NCBI GenBank assembly: GCA_018292915.2
Contig: JACVVK020000292.1
Location: 422,501 to 486,500 of the forward strand
DNA from: Batillaria attramentaria
Taxonomy: Eukaryota; Mollusca; Gastropoda; Batillariidae
Direction of reading: 5' to 3'
DNA length: 64,000 nucleotides
Shown here: positions 19,686-30,917 of the stretch, in pieces
How positions within the stretch are numbered: position 1 is the first letter of the stretch
Layout of the letters: every line of letters starts with the position of its first letter
Made by a program: the position numbers and the translations under genes
The notes under the pieces: generated by a model
Database searches by the model: none
Told to the model about the DNA's origin: nothing
The model's input: only the letters and a program-made list of their open reading frames with translations

Positions 19686-20052
19686 GGGGTGGGGGGTTGA
19701 GGGTTTAACGTCCTTTTCCAGCACATAGGGTGATGTCAAAGACAGGGCAACGAGCAGGGGTAGGTGGAGTGGGTGTTTGGGGGGGGGAGGGGGTTAACGT
19801 CCTTTTCCACCACATAGGGTGATATCAAAGACGGGGCAACGATGAATAAGCCAGCACAAATATTTGGCCCCAGCCGGGATCGAACTCACGACCCGAGCAT
19901 TAGAAGTCCAACGCTCTACCATTCGACCACCCCTGCTCCCCGGGGAACGAGCAGACGGCCAGCACAAATATTTGGCTCCAGCGTGGATTCGAACTCACGA
20001 CCCGAGCACTGAAAGTCCAACGCTGTACCGCTCGACTGTCCTGCCTCCCCCT
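19686..20052 (-). repeat. SINE-A (outer), interrupted by another SINE-A
   Basis: The outer copy is split: body at 19686-19757, tRNA-like head at 19946-20052. The two halves join exactly once the inner copy and one copy of the duplicated target are ignored. Confidence 0.85.
19758..19945 (-). repeat. SINE-A (inner), nested with target duplication
   Basis: Complete minus-strand copy flanked by perfect aacgagcag at 19749-19757 and 19946-19954. Nesting in the same orientation dates it as younger than the outer copy. Confidence 0.85.
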
Positions 20053-20559
20053 CCAACGGAAGAGCAACCCAAATCCCCCCACCCCCACCCCCACCGCCCT
20101 CACCCGCCCCAAAAAAGTGATACAGTAGGTGCAAAAAGTTAACTCCTTCCCAGACAAGAACTTAATCATGCTGTGACCAAGCACCATTCAAAATCCCTGT
20201 CAGCAGCGTGGAAAATGATCCTCCAGGGGCAGCACCTGCCCCCCTGCTGGAGAACAAGTACCCCCCCCCCCTCCCCCGCCGGGGCGGTAACCGCTAGAAA
20301 GAGCGAGCGAGCTCACCTGACCCGCCCGCAGACATAGCACGGTTGGTGTCCCATGCTTCGTCAAGCGAACCAAACTTGGTTTCGGAGGCCAAAGAAGTGG
20401 TCCCCAAAACGGCGAAATCGTCTAACGCTAGGAGTACTTGTGTGGTCTTCACTTTCGCTTTTTGCTACGCTTGGAAGAATCTCAGGTTTCTGTGTTCGCC
20501 TGGTTGAGTCGGAAGAGGTAATAGCATCTGTTCGTGTTGAGAGAGAGAGAGAGAGAGAG

Positions 20560-20634
<75 letters not shown>

Positions 20635-20919
20635 AGAAGCACATGATTGTGCGGGAGTGGAAAAATCGGCCAGGGTGTATTTTAGTTTGGATGTTGTTTT
20701 TTATGTTTTGTGTTCCTTTTTTGTTGTTGTTTGTTTTATTACCTTACAAGCTTGTTTACAACTTTCCAGCGCAGGCATTTTGGTTTGAGTTTAGGAAGGT
20801 TGTCGAGTAAACCGCAGCGTTAAGTTCTTCGAGCGAGTGAAAAAAAAGGATATAACAAATCATCCGTTCCTTTTTCTTACCTTATTTTTCTATCAATGTT
20901 TCCGAAGGGAATAGTGGAG
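20053..20919 (+). other. Spacer with C-rich tracts and GA/GT microsatellites
   Basis: C-rich stretches lie near 20070-20110 and 20260-20280. A (GA)n then (GT)n compound run spans 20539-20632. I see no supported coding. Confidence 0.7.
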
Positions 20920-21250
20920 CTGCTGTGGGTTCGATTTCCAATGCTCGATTCGTGATTTTGAGCCAAAAATCTTTTCTTTCTCGTTTGTGGCACCGTTCAA
21001 TCGGGCCGATCGTCGGGGGTTCTCTCCGGGTACTCCGGTTTCCTCCCCCTCTGCTTTGGAAATGTTCAGCCCGCAAAATTCGAAAATAAGTGCAATTCTA
21101 AAATTCCGAAACTTAAATTGCTGAGCTGGCCGTTCGCTATACGATATCGTTATGTGTTCATGCAGTGTCTGAGAGGATGCGTGTGATTCACGTGAGCGTG
21201 CCTATTTGGTTTAGCTCGCGCCAAACATTTGGGATAAAACGCCTATATCT
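20920..21250 (+). repeat. SINE-B, nearly full length
   Basis: It includes a degenerate head with a gggttcgatttcc B-box-like segment and the caccgttcaatcgggccg block, and ends near aaaacgcctata. No ATT tail remains. Confidence 0.75.
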
Positions 21251-21477
21251 GGGCATGGCCATTTTCTGTTTCTCATATTTGTTCATCTCATGCACGGATC
21301 TCGCTAAGATTCGTGCTAAGCACTGTTCTGCGGACTCACTGAGGGTGTTCAGGAATGTTTCCCCCCCACCCCTCCCGCCCCAGTCCCCCCTGACAGCATC
21401 TTCAGCTTCCTCAAGGAGTCCAACCTCTTCTATAAAATATAGACATTAGTGCAATACAGTCTGTGATATATTTGTTG
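21251..21477 (+). other. Unique spacer
   Basis: No feature apart from a C-rich run at 21361-21390. Confidence 0.4.
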
Positions 21478-21790
21478 TATTTTACTCCTGCGATGTCGCT
21501 CTCTCGGTGTACTCGCAGAGAAGACACGGGATACAACAGGACAGAACTCCAATACTTTATTAACAGAAGATGCGTGGAGAACAAACTTATGAAAGAAGAA
21601 GAACCCAGAACGCTGTGCAGGGCTGCTTATATACCAAACAGGTCATATCTAGAACATTCCTCAACTTACTGGCAAGTTCGAAATCTTTTGAAGGTTACGT
21701 AATCTACTGACGTTTCTGCACCAGCATGTTCTGGGATGGTCTAGAAATTTCCATCGAAATGCAGTGGCCTTTCGCGATCTCTACAACAAT
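21478..21790 (+). repeat. Dispersed repeat R1, copy 1
   Basis: Collinear at high identity with 41944-42258. Shared blocks include actcgcagaga, cgggatacaacag, ctccaatactttat, ccagaacgctgtgcaggg, ctagaacattcctcaact and gcaccagcatgttctgggat. The character (aatactttat near one end, no ORF) fits an LTR or non-autonomous element edge; family unknown. Confidence 0.8.
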
Positions 21791-22537
21791 ATTGTTTATC
21801 CTCTGTGTCTTTCACAGTCTAAGAAAGAAATTAATCTTGTATGTGATCTTCTCATTTAAACCAAACGAGTTTTTAATATATACATTTATATCCTGTTTTA
21901 AGCCGGGCATTTTTTTATGTTTTACAGGACCTGGCAGTAAGGGACTCTGTATAGCCGCGAAACAGTCTTTGTTGCTTGTGCTGCGTTAACCCCTAACTAC
22001 CTAACTAACTGACTAACTGTGAATGGTTTTCCCCTTGTTTCCTTGTCCTTAATCCACATTGTAGTGTCCAAATACGGCAGTAAACCTTCACACAATCAAC
22101 CAAGCAACCTATCATAGTTTTGTTTTTCAGTTTCTGGCCATTCGCCGCAAATTGGGTCCTCTCCGTGCGAAAATGAAAGCATTTGAAGATAGAGAGGGGA
22201 CGCGCTAAGTGCTCGTCTGTCAGATTTACATGTAAGCAGCGAATTCCCTCATTAAACTGTCAGATTTCCTATCTCTCTCCTGGGGCATTTTGAGTGCGCG
22301 AACTCCCGCAGAGGCGTCCCCGTCGATTGGAGAGGATGTAGGGGCATGACAACCAAGAAATAGAAGCAAATGTTTTTCAGCAACTCGTTTATAATCTGAG
22401 GAAAGAAAAAAAAAACCTGCCTTGCAGCAGTAAAATTACGGGAGTCTAGCGGATGTACCTGGCTTTGCATGGTGTGATGATGTGATCTGTCTAGTAAGTG
22501 CTTTCTGGTCTCCCTGTTCGGCGATACGTGGTGACCG

Positions 22538-22610
<73 letters not shown>

Positions 22611-22683
22611 AAAGGGGGGGGGGGTCAGAAAAACACACTCAGACAGACAGAGAGAGGGGGGTGCGTGTGTGTGTGTGTGGGGG
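21791..22683 (+). other. Gene-free stretch with a short retroposon tail and GT run
   Basis: 21948-22018 is a copy of the short element SINE-D (gccgcgaaacagtctttgtt, then CTAA-type tail). A (GT)n run lies at 22541-22609. The rest is unique sequence. Confidence 0.6.
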
Positions 22684-22843
22684 GGGGGTTAATGGTTTAA
22701 CGTCCTTTTCCACCACATATCGGCGATATCAAAGACAGGACAACGAGGAAAAGACCAGCACAGATATTTGGCCCCAGCCGGGAATCGAACCCACGACCCG
22801 AGCAGTGAAACCCATTATTCTACCGCTCGACTATCCCGGCTCC
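22684..22843 (-). repeat. SINE-A copy
   Basis: Full minus-strand copy with a slightly altered anticodon-stem region, followed by a (GA)n run at 22846-22872. Confidence 0.8.
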
Positions 22844-24089
22844 CTCAGAGAGAGAGAGAGGGAGAGAGAGAGTTGAATAATACTCGAAGCAGAAAATCGA
22901 ACGATGCGCAACCGTGCAATGGGCAATTATGTCTGCCCCACTCTGCCCCCAGCTGACATGGCAAACGGATCAACATTTTCACCAACGCCAGGGGTCGCTG
23001 CTTTGCTCAAGTACTTGATGCACAGCGCATTCTGTGATCACTAAGCATCCCATTCACTGATTCAGTTTCTGAGATCTAATTCTGTGCGGCCGACATTGTG
23101 CATTCATACTCATATTTTTCTGCTTGGAAATGTTCATCCCACAAGATTAAAAATAAACGCAGTTCGCACGGAAACTTTTAATAGCAGAGATGACCTTTCA
23201 CTGTTCGCTAAAATACACGGCCATTGCTCGCTCAGGTCTAATAAATGAGGCGGGGGCACGATGCGATGTAGCGGTTTGCAGTCCCCGGTAAACTCAAATT
23301 TCGGGCAGACTGTAGAAATCATAGTGGCAACAATAACTCTTGGAATCGAATTTTGAACGTGCACACGTGATATTGCACGTGCGTGTATACACGAGGGCGA
23401 TTTTGACTCGATTTTGGAAAGGAAAAATCCAACCAAATTCCTGCCCACCAGGGATTCGAACCAGAAACTCAGTATCGTAATTTGGATACTTTTACCGCCA
23501 GACCAAATCCACGAATCACCTTTATGGTATCGGTCCGTGTCACTGGGAATCCTGTTTTCTGATTTCCGGTGAAAGACTCGACTCAGTCAGAAAAAAAAAA
23601 CCTTTGCTCTAGCTCCCCATACTGTCCACTTCCGGTTTACATTCAGTCTCTCCTCCATAATACAGATTTGCCAAGGCCCCCAAAGCTCCCAGAATCCTCC
23701 GCGACAATTCATTGCAACTTCCTTTCCAAGGGAGATAAGAACTAATTTGGTATCACTATGCTGATATTCTCAGACAATTCTTTCGGAACTTGAATCTGGA
23801 TTTTGCATTGTCCGGCTCTACGTCATTTCCTGTGTTTATGTTGGCACATCTACGTCATTTCCTGTCCGTGATTGGCAGCGGAGATTGCACGCAGGGCGCA
23901 GACAGATTACGTGAGATTGGATTCTGATTGAATTGCAGCCTTGTTAGGGTAATCTTCTCAGAGTTCCGTCAGCGGTGAAAGAAAACACTGTGTAGACGTA
24001 TAGGATTTCAGATCAAACAAGAAGAAAAGGAGGTGAGTCATTCATCTTTTGAACCAAGTCATGAAGTACTATTAAAGGGGGTAAAGGGG
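22844..24089 (+). other. Gene-free stretch with SINE fragments
   Basis: A worn SINE-B 3' piece lies at ~23118-23205, and a minus-strand SINE-F (23290-23520) with a tRNA-like head. Further on, ctacgtcatttcctgt occurs twice, at ~23819 and ~23851. No supported gene. Confidence 0.5.
23290..23520 (-). repeat. SINE-F copy 1
   Basis: Matches 54745-55062: shared blocks cgtgcgtgtatacacgag, aaaatccaaccaaattcctg, gattcgaacca (reverse B box) and agaccaaatcc. It is a tRNA-like minus-strand head with a diverged body. Confidence 0.6.
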
Positions 24090-24510
24090 CGGTCGGTGGT
24101 CTAGTGGTTAAGAGACTTGTCACCAATGCGAGAGGTTAGGGGTTCGAGTCCCACTCGGGGCAAAGAATTTTTCCTTCTCGTATGTGGCACCGTTCATTCG
24201 GGCCGATCGTCGGGGGTTCTCTCCGGGTACTCCGGCTTCCTCCCCATCTGCTTTGGAAATGTTCAGCCCACCAAATTTGAAAAATAAATGCAATTCTAAA
24301 TTCCGAAATTTAAATAGCTGAGCTGACCCTTCGCACCACGTGATTGTAATGTGTTTATGTCCAGTGTGTGAGAATGCGTGTGATTCACGTGAGCGTGCGT
24401 GTTGGGTTCAGTTCGCGGCGCTTTGAGCCGATTCATGAAATTGAATGTAAAAGATGTAAAATTCATGTAAAGCGCCTATACAATACTCATTATTATTATT
24501 ATTATTAAAG
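24090..24510 (+). repeat. SINE-B, full length reference copy
   Basis: The tRNA-like head has an A box around ggtctagtggttaagag and a B box around ggttcgagtccc. The body has the caccgttcattcgggccg and ccgggtactccgg blocks, the conserved 3' half, and an (ATT)n tail at 24487-24506. Length is ~420 bp. Confidence 0.85.
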
Positions 24511-24687
24511 CTGCCATGTTTCACAGATCGTTTTGAGGTGTTACTGGCTACACGCCCCTACACGCCAATTATTGTCAGTTGCAAAGCTGTAAGTACAACG
24601 CTATTTTTGATAGTAAATAAATCAGTAAAGATGGAATGAACCCGTTTCTTTAAACCGACAAAGGGATTTTGGCCTAGTGGTAAGGGG
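24511..24687 (+). other. Short unique spacer
   Basis: No feature, except the left target-duplicate of the next SINE (24672-24687). Confidence 0.4.
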
Positions 24688-24868
24688 AGCCGGGGTGGCC
24701 GAATGGTAGAGCGTTGGACTTCTAACGCTCGGGTCTTGAGTTCGTATCCCGGCTGTGGACAAATATTTGTGCTGGCTTTTTCATCGTTGCCCCGTCTTTG
24801 ATATCACCTGTGTGTGGTGGAAAAGGATGTTAAACCCCCAAACACCCACCCCACCCCTACCCCCACCC
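24688..24868 (+). repeat. SINE-A nested in another SINE, with target duplication
   Basis: Full plus-strand copy. Flanks gcctagtggtaagggg (24672-24687) and gcctagtgataagggg (24869-24884) differ at one base. The target was itself a tRNA-like SINE head whose SINE-B-type 3' half resumes at 24893. Confidence 0.85.
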
Positions 24869-24884
24869 GCCTAGTGATAAGGGG

Positions 24885-25043
24885 TCCGCTTGCTGCTGAG
24901 CTGACCCTTTGCAACACATGATTGTAATGTGTTCATGTCCAGTGTGTGAGAGAATGCGTGTGAATCACGTGAGCATGAGCGTGAGTCAGTTCAAGAAGCT
25001 TGTTAAAGCACCTACACAATATACAATTATTATTATTATTATT
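24885..25043 (+). repeat. SINE-B-type 3' half
   Basis: Continues from the interrupted head: gctgagctgaccctttgc, the gtgtgagagaatgcgtgtga block and (ATT)n. Confidence 0.75.
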
Positions 25044-25576
25044 GGAAGGCGGATTTAAGTACTGTTGCTGGTGGTAATGGTGGTTGTTGTTGTTGTCACA
25101 AGTTGTTGTTGCTGTTGTTGTCACTTTTGTTGTTGCTGCTGCTGTGGGTTGCACCCACAGACGTAAAGAGATATCTCTATACGTCTGTGGTTGCACCTGC
25201 TGTTTTTGATAACGGTTTGTTGGTGTGTTGCTGACTTTCAGTTCACCAAAACAAAACAGCAGTGACCTTCAGAAGAAAAAAATTGCGGCATACCTGATCC
25301 CCTCTCTAAATCAAATCGATGGCCTCAGACGATCCGACGCCCATAATTTGGTCCCTGATGACCGGCCTCTTTTGTCTGGTCCTACTATTTACCGGAAACA
25401 CTGCAACCACCGAAAACACCACCAGAAACACCGCGAAGTATAGTGAGAGGATTATAGAACGTTTTTGTTGTTTATTTACTCGTTTAGTTATAAACAAAAT
25501 CACACAAGTTTGGTTGAGCACCTCACCAACACCGTTATTGACAAAGTCATGGAGTTTCGTGGATCTAGCGTGACTG
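25044..25576 (+). other. Spacer with TTG repeats and a hairpin
   Basis: (TTG)n-like sequence at 25083-25140 and a near-perfect hairpin at 25150-25196 (arms ccacagacgtaaagagata / tctctatacgtctgtgg). No gene. Confidence 0.5.
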
Positions 25577-25729
25577 GGGGGGGGGGTTAACGTCCTTTTC
25601 CACCACATACGGGTGATATCAAAGACGGGGCAACGATGAAAAAACCAGCACAAATATTTGGCACCAGCCGGGACACGACCCGGACATTAGAAGTCCAACG
25701 CTCTACCATTCGGCCACCCCGGCTCCCCA
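25577..25729 (-). repeat. SINE-A copy with 11-bp target duplication
   Basis: Flanked by perfect tagcgtgactg at 25566-25576 and 25730-25740. The copy lacks a few bases in the B-box region. Confidence 0.85.
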
Positions 25730-25834
25730 TAGCGTGACTGAACTACGGACGTATGGATGAAAGTGTGAGTGCAACTGCACCCACGACGTACAGTGAAGGT
25801 TAATGTGTTCCAAACCCAGCCATTACCCATTCCC

Positions 25835-26264
25835 TTAAAGGTCTGCAATCTCAACAAAAAAACCACAAACAGAGTCTTTTGAAAATATATCCCACTGTGC
25901 AAAATGCACAGTCAACTCTGTCACAGTGACAGAGTTTTCAGCGTCCCTGAAACCCCTAGAAAAGCCAAGGGGAGCCTGATTTCAGTGCTCAGTTTGCGTT
26001 TTGACACTGAGCGAGAGAGATCGCCGTGGCAAGTCTTCTCGTGCAGCAACACACCCGCTAGACGCTGTGGAGGTGTGTCTCGCTCACTGATCAAACGCAC
26101 AAAGAAGTCACTGCAAACTCACGCTCTGGTTTTATAAGGGTCCCCGGAGCGCTGAAAACTCAGCAACTGTGACAAGAGTTGCCTGCATAATGCACTGTCG
26201 CAGGAGTTGCAGTTTTAAACAAACACACTGTTTGCGGCTTTTTGTTGAGACTGCAGACCTTTAA
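25835..26264. mobile_element. MITE-1 copy 1
   Basis: It starts ttaaaggtctgc and ends gcagacctttaa; the terminal inverted repeats extend ~35 bp (aatctcaacaaa...tttttgttgagac). TTAA at each end fits a TTAA target duplication. Internally it has a 23-nt palindrome around aactctgtcac, gcgttttgacactgagcgag and a ggttttataagggtc block. There is no ORF of note. Copies also lie at 30435, 30918 and (end only) 52735. Confidence 0.75.
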
Positions 26265-26938
26265 CCGTAGACTTCAGTCAGCCTGACCTCCACCATAAAC
26301 CTCAAAGCGTGTGTGTTACTAGCGCTAAACCTCATTCAAAGTGGGTTACTAGCCATGACTGTCCTTCAGCATAGTCTACTAACCCGAAACTATGCCTACA
26401 CCACACTCTGGTAGGGCCTACTGATGTTTCTGGTAGTGTTTGCGGTAAATAGTAGGACCCTTCTTTTTGTCTGGAAACTGGAAACCCAACTCCCACAGCC
26501 GGGTTTCCGATTGCGTGAGCAAAGCATCTTTTCAGCGCTTAACGGAGATGTGGCCATTGAGACGGCTGATGTCGTCGTGTAGTCTGCTGTGTTTCTGTGG
26601 CCTTAATGACGCCGGCGCACTTCTTAACACGGATTTTCCATTAGCACGGACATGGTCTGAAGAAGGAGGGCGTGAAACGCTAGACAGTGGACCAGGGGCA
26701 GGGACAGAAAGAACAAACTGCCCGTGCTAACATTGGAAGGTTGTCCGAGATCGAACCGATATGTCCATTACTACCTTTGAGGAATTGGGGGGGGGGGGGA
26801 GAGGGAGGTTCGGGTTGAGAGATTTCTCTCTCTCTCTCTCTCTCTCTCCTTTATAATGTGGTTTAGGCTGACATCGACAAGGCTGAAAACATTACTAATC
26901 TGCTGACGAACATTTTTTTTTTTTAATTATTGTTGTAG

Positions 26939-27032
<94 letters not shown>

Positions 27033-27414
27033 GAAGAAAGGAAAAGTACAAACAGATGAACCTCAATATTCCCTCCCACCTGCGCACAAGCCCATTAATG
27101 AGCCGGCCCATGTGTGGCGAAAGTTCACGAGGGTAAAATTGCTGTATCTATCGACATCTAATCGCATTGACACCAGCCACGCATTCGTCGTCATTGCTTG
27201 CAGCAGCTGTTCGGTTCACAGACGGAGGCTGTATTTGGGGCTGTTCTGTCCCTCGTAGATCTATGTTGCCCTTTGGTCGGACATTATGGCTGAGATGGTC
27301 GCTATCGTATAGGTCTGGTGTGTTTGTGCCCCAACTCTTCGCCAGTTCTAGTGTGTGGTTTTTTTTCCCCAGTTGTTATTATCATTGTTATACATCTTTA
27401 TTGTTCCATTGATG
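26265..27414 (+). other. Gene-free stretch with CT/AC microsatellites
   Basis: A G tract at 26787, a CT run at 26827-26848, then a compound (CT)n(AC)n at 26941-27029. A short piece near 27330-27358 resembles the SINE-E tail-proximal block (ccaactcttcgccagttc). No coding supported. Confidence 0.5.
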
Positions 27415-27845
27415 GGAAACAGACGACTCCACTCTTGTCAATCAAAAGGGACGGCCCCCAAAATTCAGCCAATCGCGTGCCGCGGCATAATGAGCACAAC
27501 CCATGGCATGGTCTGACAAACTTTCTTGCCACACACCACAAAGAGGGAAGCACAATTCATGTAGATCTAACTTTAGATATGACTGAAACGTAAACAAAGA
27601 AAGCAGTAAGTCCACTGACGTCATTTTTTAAAAAAAAAAAACATTACGTCAGTCTGTTTCATCCCTTATATCCATAAAATGACGCCATGGACGTACTGTG
27701 TTTTGCCAATACACGGCAGATCCTGCGTGCTTTTGGTTGTTTCCCATTCCGACCCCATCCACCCCCCCCCCCCCCCTCTTCTCCCCCCCCCCCCCGTTCG
27801 GATTTTCCATTATCAGCTCTTTTTCAAAACCAGATTATATCTACT
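27415..27845 (+). repeat. Dispersed repeat R2 copy 1, with first tandem unit
   Basis: 27415-27720 matches 58150-58450: blocks acgactccact, caatcgcgtgcc, catggcatggtctg, gtccactgacgtcat and acgtactgtgttttg. It includes CCAAT-like and TGACGTCA (CRE-type) motifs, so a promoter-bearing element end is possible. From 27607 it forms the first unit of a ~240-bp tandem duplication. Confidence 0.7.
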
Positions 27846-28105
27846 TACGTCCACTGACGTCATTTTTTTTTAAAAACTAACATTACGTCAGTCTGTTTCA
27901 TCCCTGATATCCATAAAATGACGCCATGGACGTACTGTGTTTTGCCAATACACGGCAGATCCTGCGTGCTTTTGGTTGTTTCCCATTCCGACCCCCTCCG
28001 CCGCCCCCCCCCCCCTCTTCTCCCCCCCCCCCCCTCTTCTCCCCCCCCCCCCCGTTCGGATTTTCCATTATCAGCTCTTTTTCAAAACCAGATTATATCT
28101 ACTTA
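27846..28105 (+). repeat. Second tandem unit of the R2-derived duplication
   Basis: Near-identical to 27607-27845, from gtccactgacgtcat through the C tracts to aaccagattatatctact. The C-tract/tcttctc part has one extra module. High identity implies a recent duplication. Confidence 0.85.
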
Positions 28106-28319
28106 TAGCTGACACAAGAAAACCGGAGGTCTGCCGCAAAGACCTAAACCAGATTATGTCTACTTTAGCTCGAAACAAGAAAACCGGAGGTCTGCCGCAA
28201 AGACCTAAACCAGATTATGTCTACTTTAGCTTGAAACAAGAAAACCGGAGATCTGCCGCAAAGACCTAAACCAGATTATGTCTACTTTAGCTGAAACAAG
28301 AAAACCGGAGGTCTGCCGC
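28106..28319 (+). repeat. 61-bp tandem repeat, about 3.5 copies
   Basis: The unit contains acaagaaaaccggaggtctg, ccgcaaagacctaaacc and agattatgtctactttagct. Its last part matches the end of the preceding 240-bp units, so the two arrays share an origin. Confidence 0.9.
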
Positions 28320-29369
28320 AGTTCATACTCCAACAACGAAGCAAATTTTCAATGAATTTGCTTTATTACTGTCCTTATTTTCCCTATGTTTTTGTGTCAA
28401 CAGTATTATTTTCACTGTATTATTATTATTATTATTATTATTATTAAGGTTTTCCAAAGTCTATTGTTGCAATGAATGATGAGCTGATGGTGATAACGGA
28501 GTTTGTGGTAAAGCAACCTTTGAGGGCCTTCCTCTCTTTGCCCCTTTTCAACAAGACGGACCATTCTAAGAATCTACGTAAATTCTGGTCCCAACCTTTG
28601 GGGATCCCCTTCAATATCCGATAGCAAAACGGACAAGGTAGCTCGTAGAGAGAAATGATTGGTACCTACGTAAGGATGCATGTAAGATCTACAGATGTCA
28701 AGTTCTTTGTACTTTGATCTGTGTTTGTATCAGTTGACGGAACAGCACAAGTTATGTATCACTCGTCTTGGTAGATGGTACCCTGAGTTTCCTTGCAAAA
28801 GTATTTGTGACTCCCAATTAGGACAAGCTGGTTCCCTGGGAAGAAAACTGCATGCAAACCACAGATTACGATGGCCCGTGAAGGTCCCTGATTGGATCTG
28901 ATCATGGTCATTTGCCCTGTCCGCTGCCCACACACTGGCCGCCCAGGTCCGGGTAATGGTCAGAAGGGGCACGGAAAACTCGCTGGTCTTGAGTGGCCAT
29001 GAACTTGTTACACGGACGCTCGATTGCGAAACAAAGCTTATAAAACGGCTGCATCCGGATTAAAAAAAAAAAAAAAAAAAAACCAAACAAAAAAAAAGGA
29101 AAGCGCTATGATATATTACTAAAAATTTCATAATTACACATAATTATGTTTGATGTGGAGTAGAATCGTGTCTGCTGAAGGAAGAAGTTTATGAATTGAA
29201 CAGTAATACTTACAGTGCCGTAATCAGGTCAGATTGATTGATTGATTGGTCGGTTGATCCCTTTAGGAAGAAAACTGTCCTTGGAGCTTATTGTCCAAGA
29301 GCAAATTGTCCGAAATCAAATTGTCCAAGATCAAGAGCCATTAGCGAACTTTCCAAGCACCACCCAATT
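28320..29369 (+). other. Gene-free stretch
   Basis: (ATT)n at 28418-28447, an A tract at 29060-29080, and three short repeats of an attgtccaagatcaa-like motif at 29290-29335. No supported gene. Confidence 0.45.
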
Positions 29370-29854
29370 TTTTTTTTTTTTTTTTTTGGCCACAACTCTT
29401 TGCCGGCTCCAGTGGTGTTCCTCCCTTGTATGGGTGGAATCCACGGAGGGCTCGGAAGTTGGGGCAATTTTTATTATGCATGATGATGGAGATGAGGATG
29501 ATCGTAAGATGATGCTATGGAGGTCCGTGTGGTTTGGGACTGCGGGACACGGCCGCATTCCACGCTCCCTGTCATAAATATCCCGGCATCAACCAGGCCA
29601 GGGAAACGGTGCCGGCCGTGTAATCATCCACATTATAAGATGTGTCATGCCAAGGGAAGCACCCCCAAAGTCGCACCCGTGAAATGGGTGAAACTCGGCT
29701 GTGTGGCAACAGCCTCCCCATTGGGCCCATAGCACACCCGCTCTGGGTAGGAGCGACGTAGGTAGGAAAAATCCCGCTTGCCTCGGCTGGGACTCGAACC
29801 CGGGTCTCCCGGTCCATAGTCCGAAGTGCTAACCACTACACTACGGGGGCCGGT
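29370..29854 (-). repeat. SINE-E, full copy with poly(A) and target duplication
   Basis: On the minus strand a tRNA-like head (B box as gggactcgaacccgggtctc on +) leads a ~485-bp body ending in a poly(A) tail, seen as T tract at 29370-29388. Flanks agcaccacccaatt (29356-29369) and agcaccagccaatt (29855-29868) differ at one base. Confidence 0.8.
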
Positions 29855-29868
29855 AGCACCAGCCAATT

Positions 29869-30434
29869 ACATAACAGTAAATGGTGTAAGTTTGTATTTA
29901 ATGTGAGAACATAACTGGGTAATTCGAGAAGCCCTGGAAATGGACACACACTGAGCAAATTCCACCGCGCTCCTGAAAGGAAAGAAGAAAATGTCAACTG
30001 GTCGAACTATTAATTTTCTGCTTGCATTTCGTCTGGGACAATCTAGAACGTTAAACACTCACAGTTTACTTACCTATTCAAGAGAGAGAGCGAGGCAGAC
30101 AGACAGACAAAGTGTCAAAGACAGACGGAGACAGACAGAGAAGGACTGACAGAGTGAGAGAGAGTGTGTCCAGAATTTCGACAGAACATAGCATCACTGC
30201 GTCATCTTGTCTGAAAGTTCTTCCTTCATAGCTCGTAATTTGGAGACCACGCCAGACAACATGTCTACATGACTGACGTCTTGTCCAGGTGAAAAGGCGT
30301 TTAACATCGCGTAAAGGAGTGTGTGACAAAATCTGGTCAAAATTCTTTCCTTGGTTTATTTAATGGATGAAGCCAAAGCTGTGGCGCCAATATATTTTTG
30401 GCCGCTGGCGTTAAAGGTGTCATTTTCATGTTTC
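29869..30434 (+). other. Gene-free stretch
   Basis: A purine-rich GA/CAGA region lies at 30080-30170. No coding supported. Confidence 0.4.
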
Positions 30435-30842
30435 TTAAAGATCTAATTTCCCAACAAAAAGCTTTCCGAAGTGTGAAACAATTTTACAGAGTCGACCGTG
30501 CAAGCACAGTCAACTCTGTCACAGTTGCAGAGTTTTCAGCGGCTTCGGAGACCCTTATTAAACCAGAGCACGAGTTTGCCGTGACATTATTTGTCTTTTG
30601 GTCAGTGAGCGAGACACATCGCTACAGTGTCTAGCGGATGTTGAGTGCTGCACGATCTTTCTCGCTCAGTGTCAAAACGCAAACTGAGCTGTGAATCAGG
30701 CTGCCCTTGGCTTTTATTGGGGTTTCAGGGACGCTGAACTGAAACTCTTCAACAGCGACAGAGTTGACTGTGCTTGCACGGTCGACTCTGTAAAACTTTT
30801 TCACACTTCGGAAAGCTTTTTGTTGGGAGCTTAGATCTTTAA
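30435..30842. mobile_element. MITE-1 copy 2, long inverted repeats
   Basis: Begins ttaaagatct and ends agatctttaa, with ~85-bp near-perfect inverted ends (including aacaaaaagctttccgaagt and its partner). The interior matches copy 1 (gcgttttgacactgagcgag block in reverse orientation). It can form a long hairpin. Confidence 0.8.
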
Positions 30843-30917
30843 GCCAACTTATGTTTTGCTTGCGAGTGCTCCCGTACTCTCGAAATACTCTATCTTGATG
30901 GTTACTGAGTAGAGCAA

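Noticed and set aside
24110..24165. Functional tRNA gene
   Set aside because: The A and B boxes belong to SINE-B heads; acceptor stems do not close and a SINE body follows. All other tRNA-like hits are SINE heads too.
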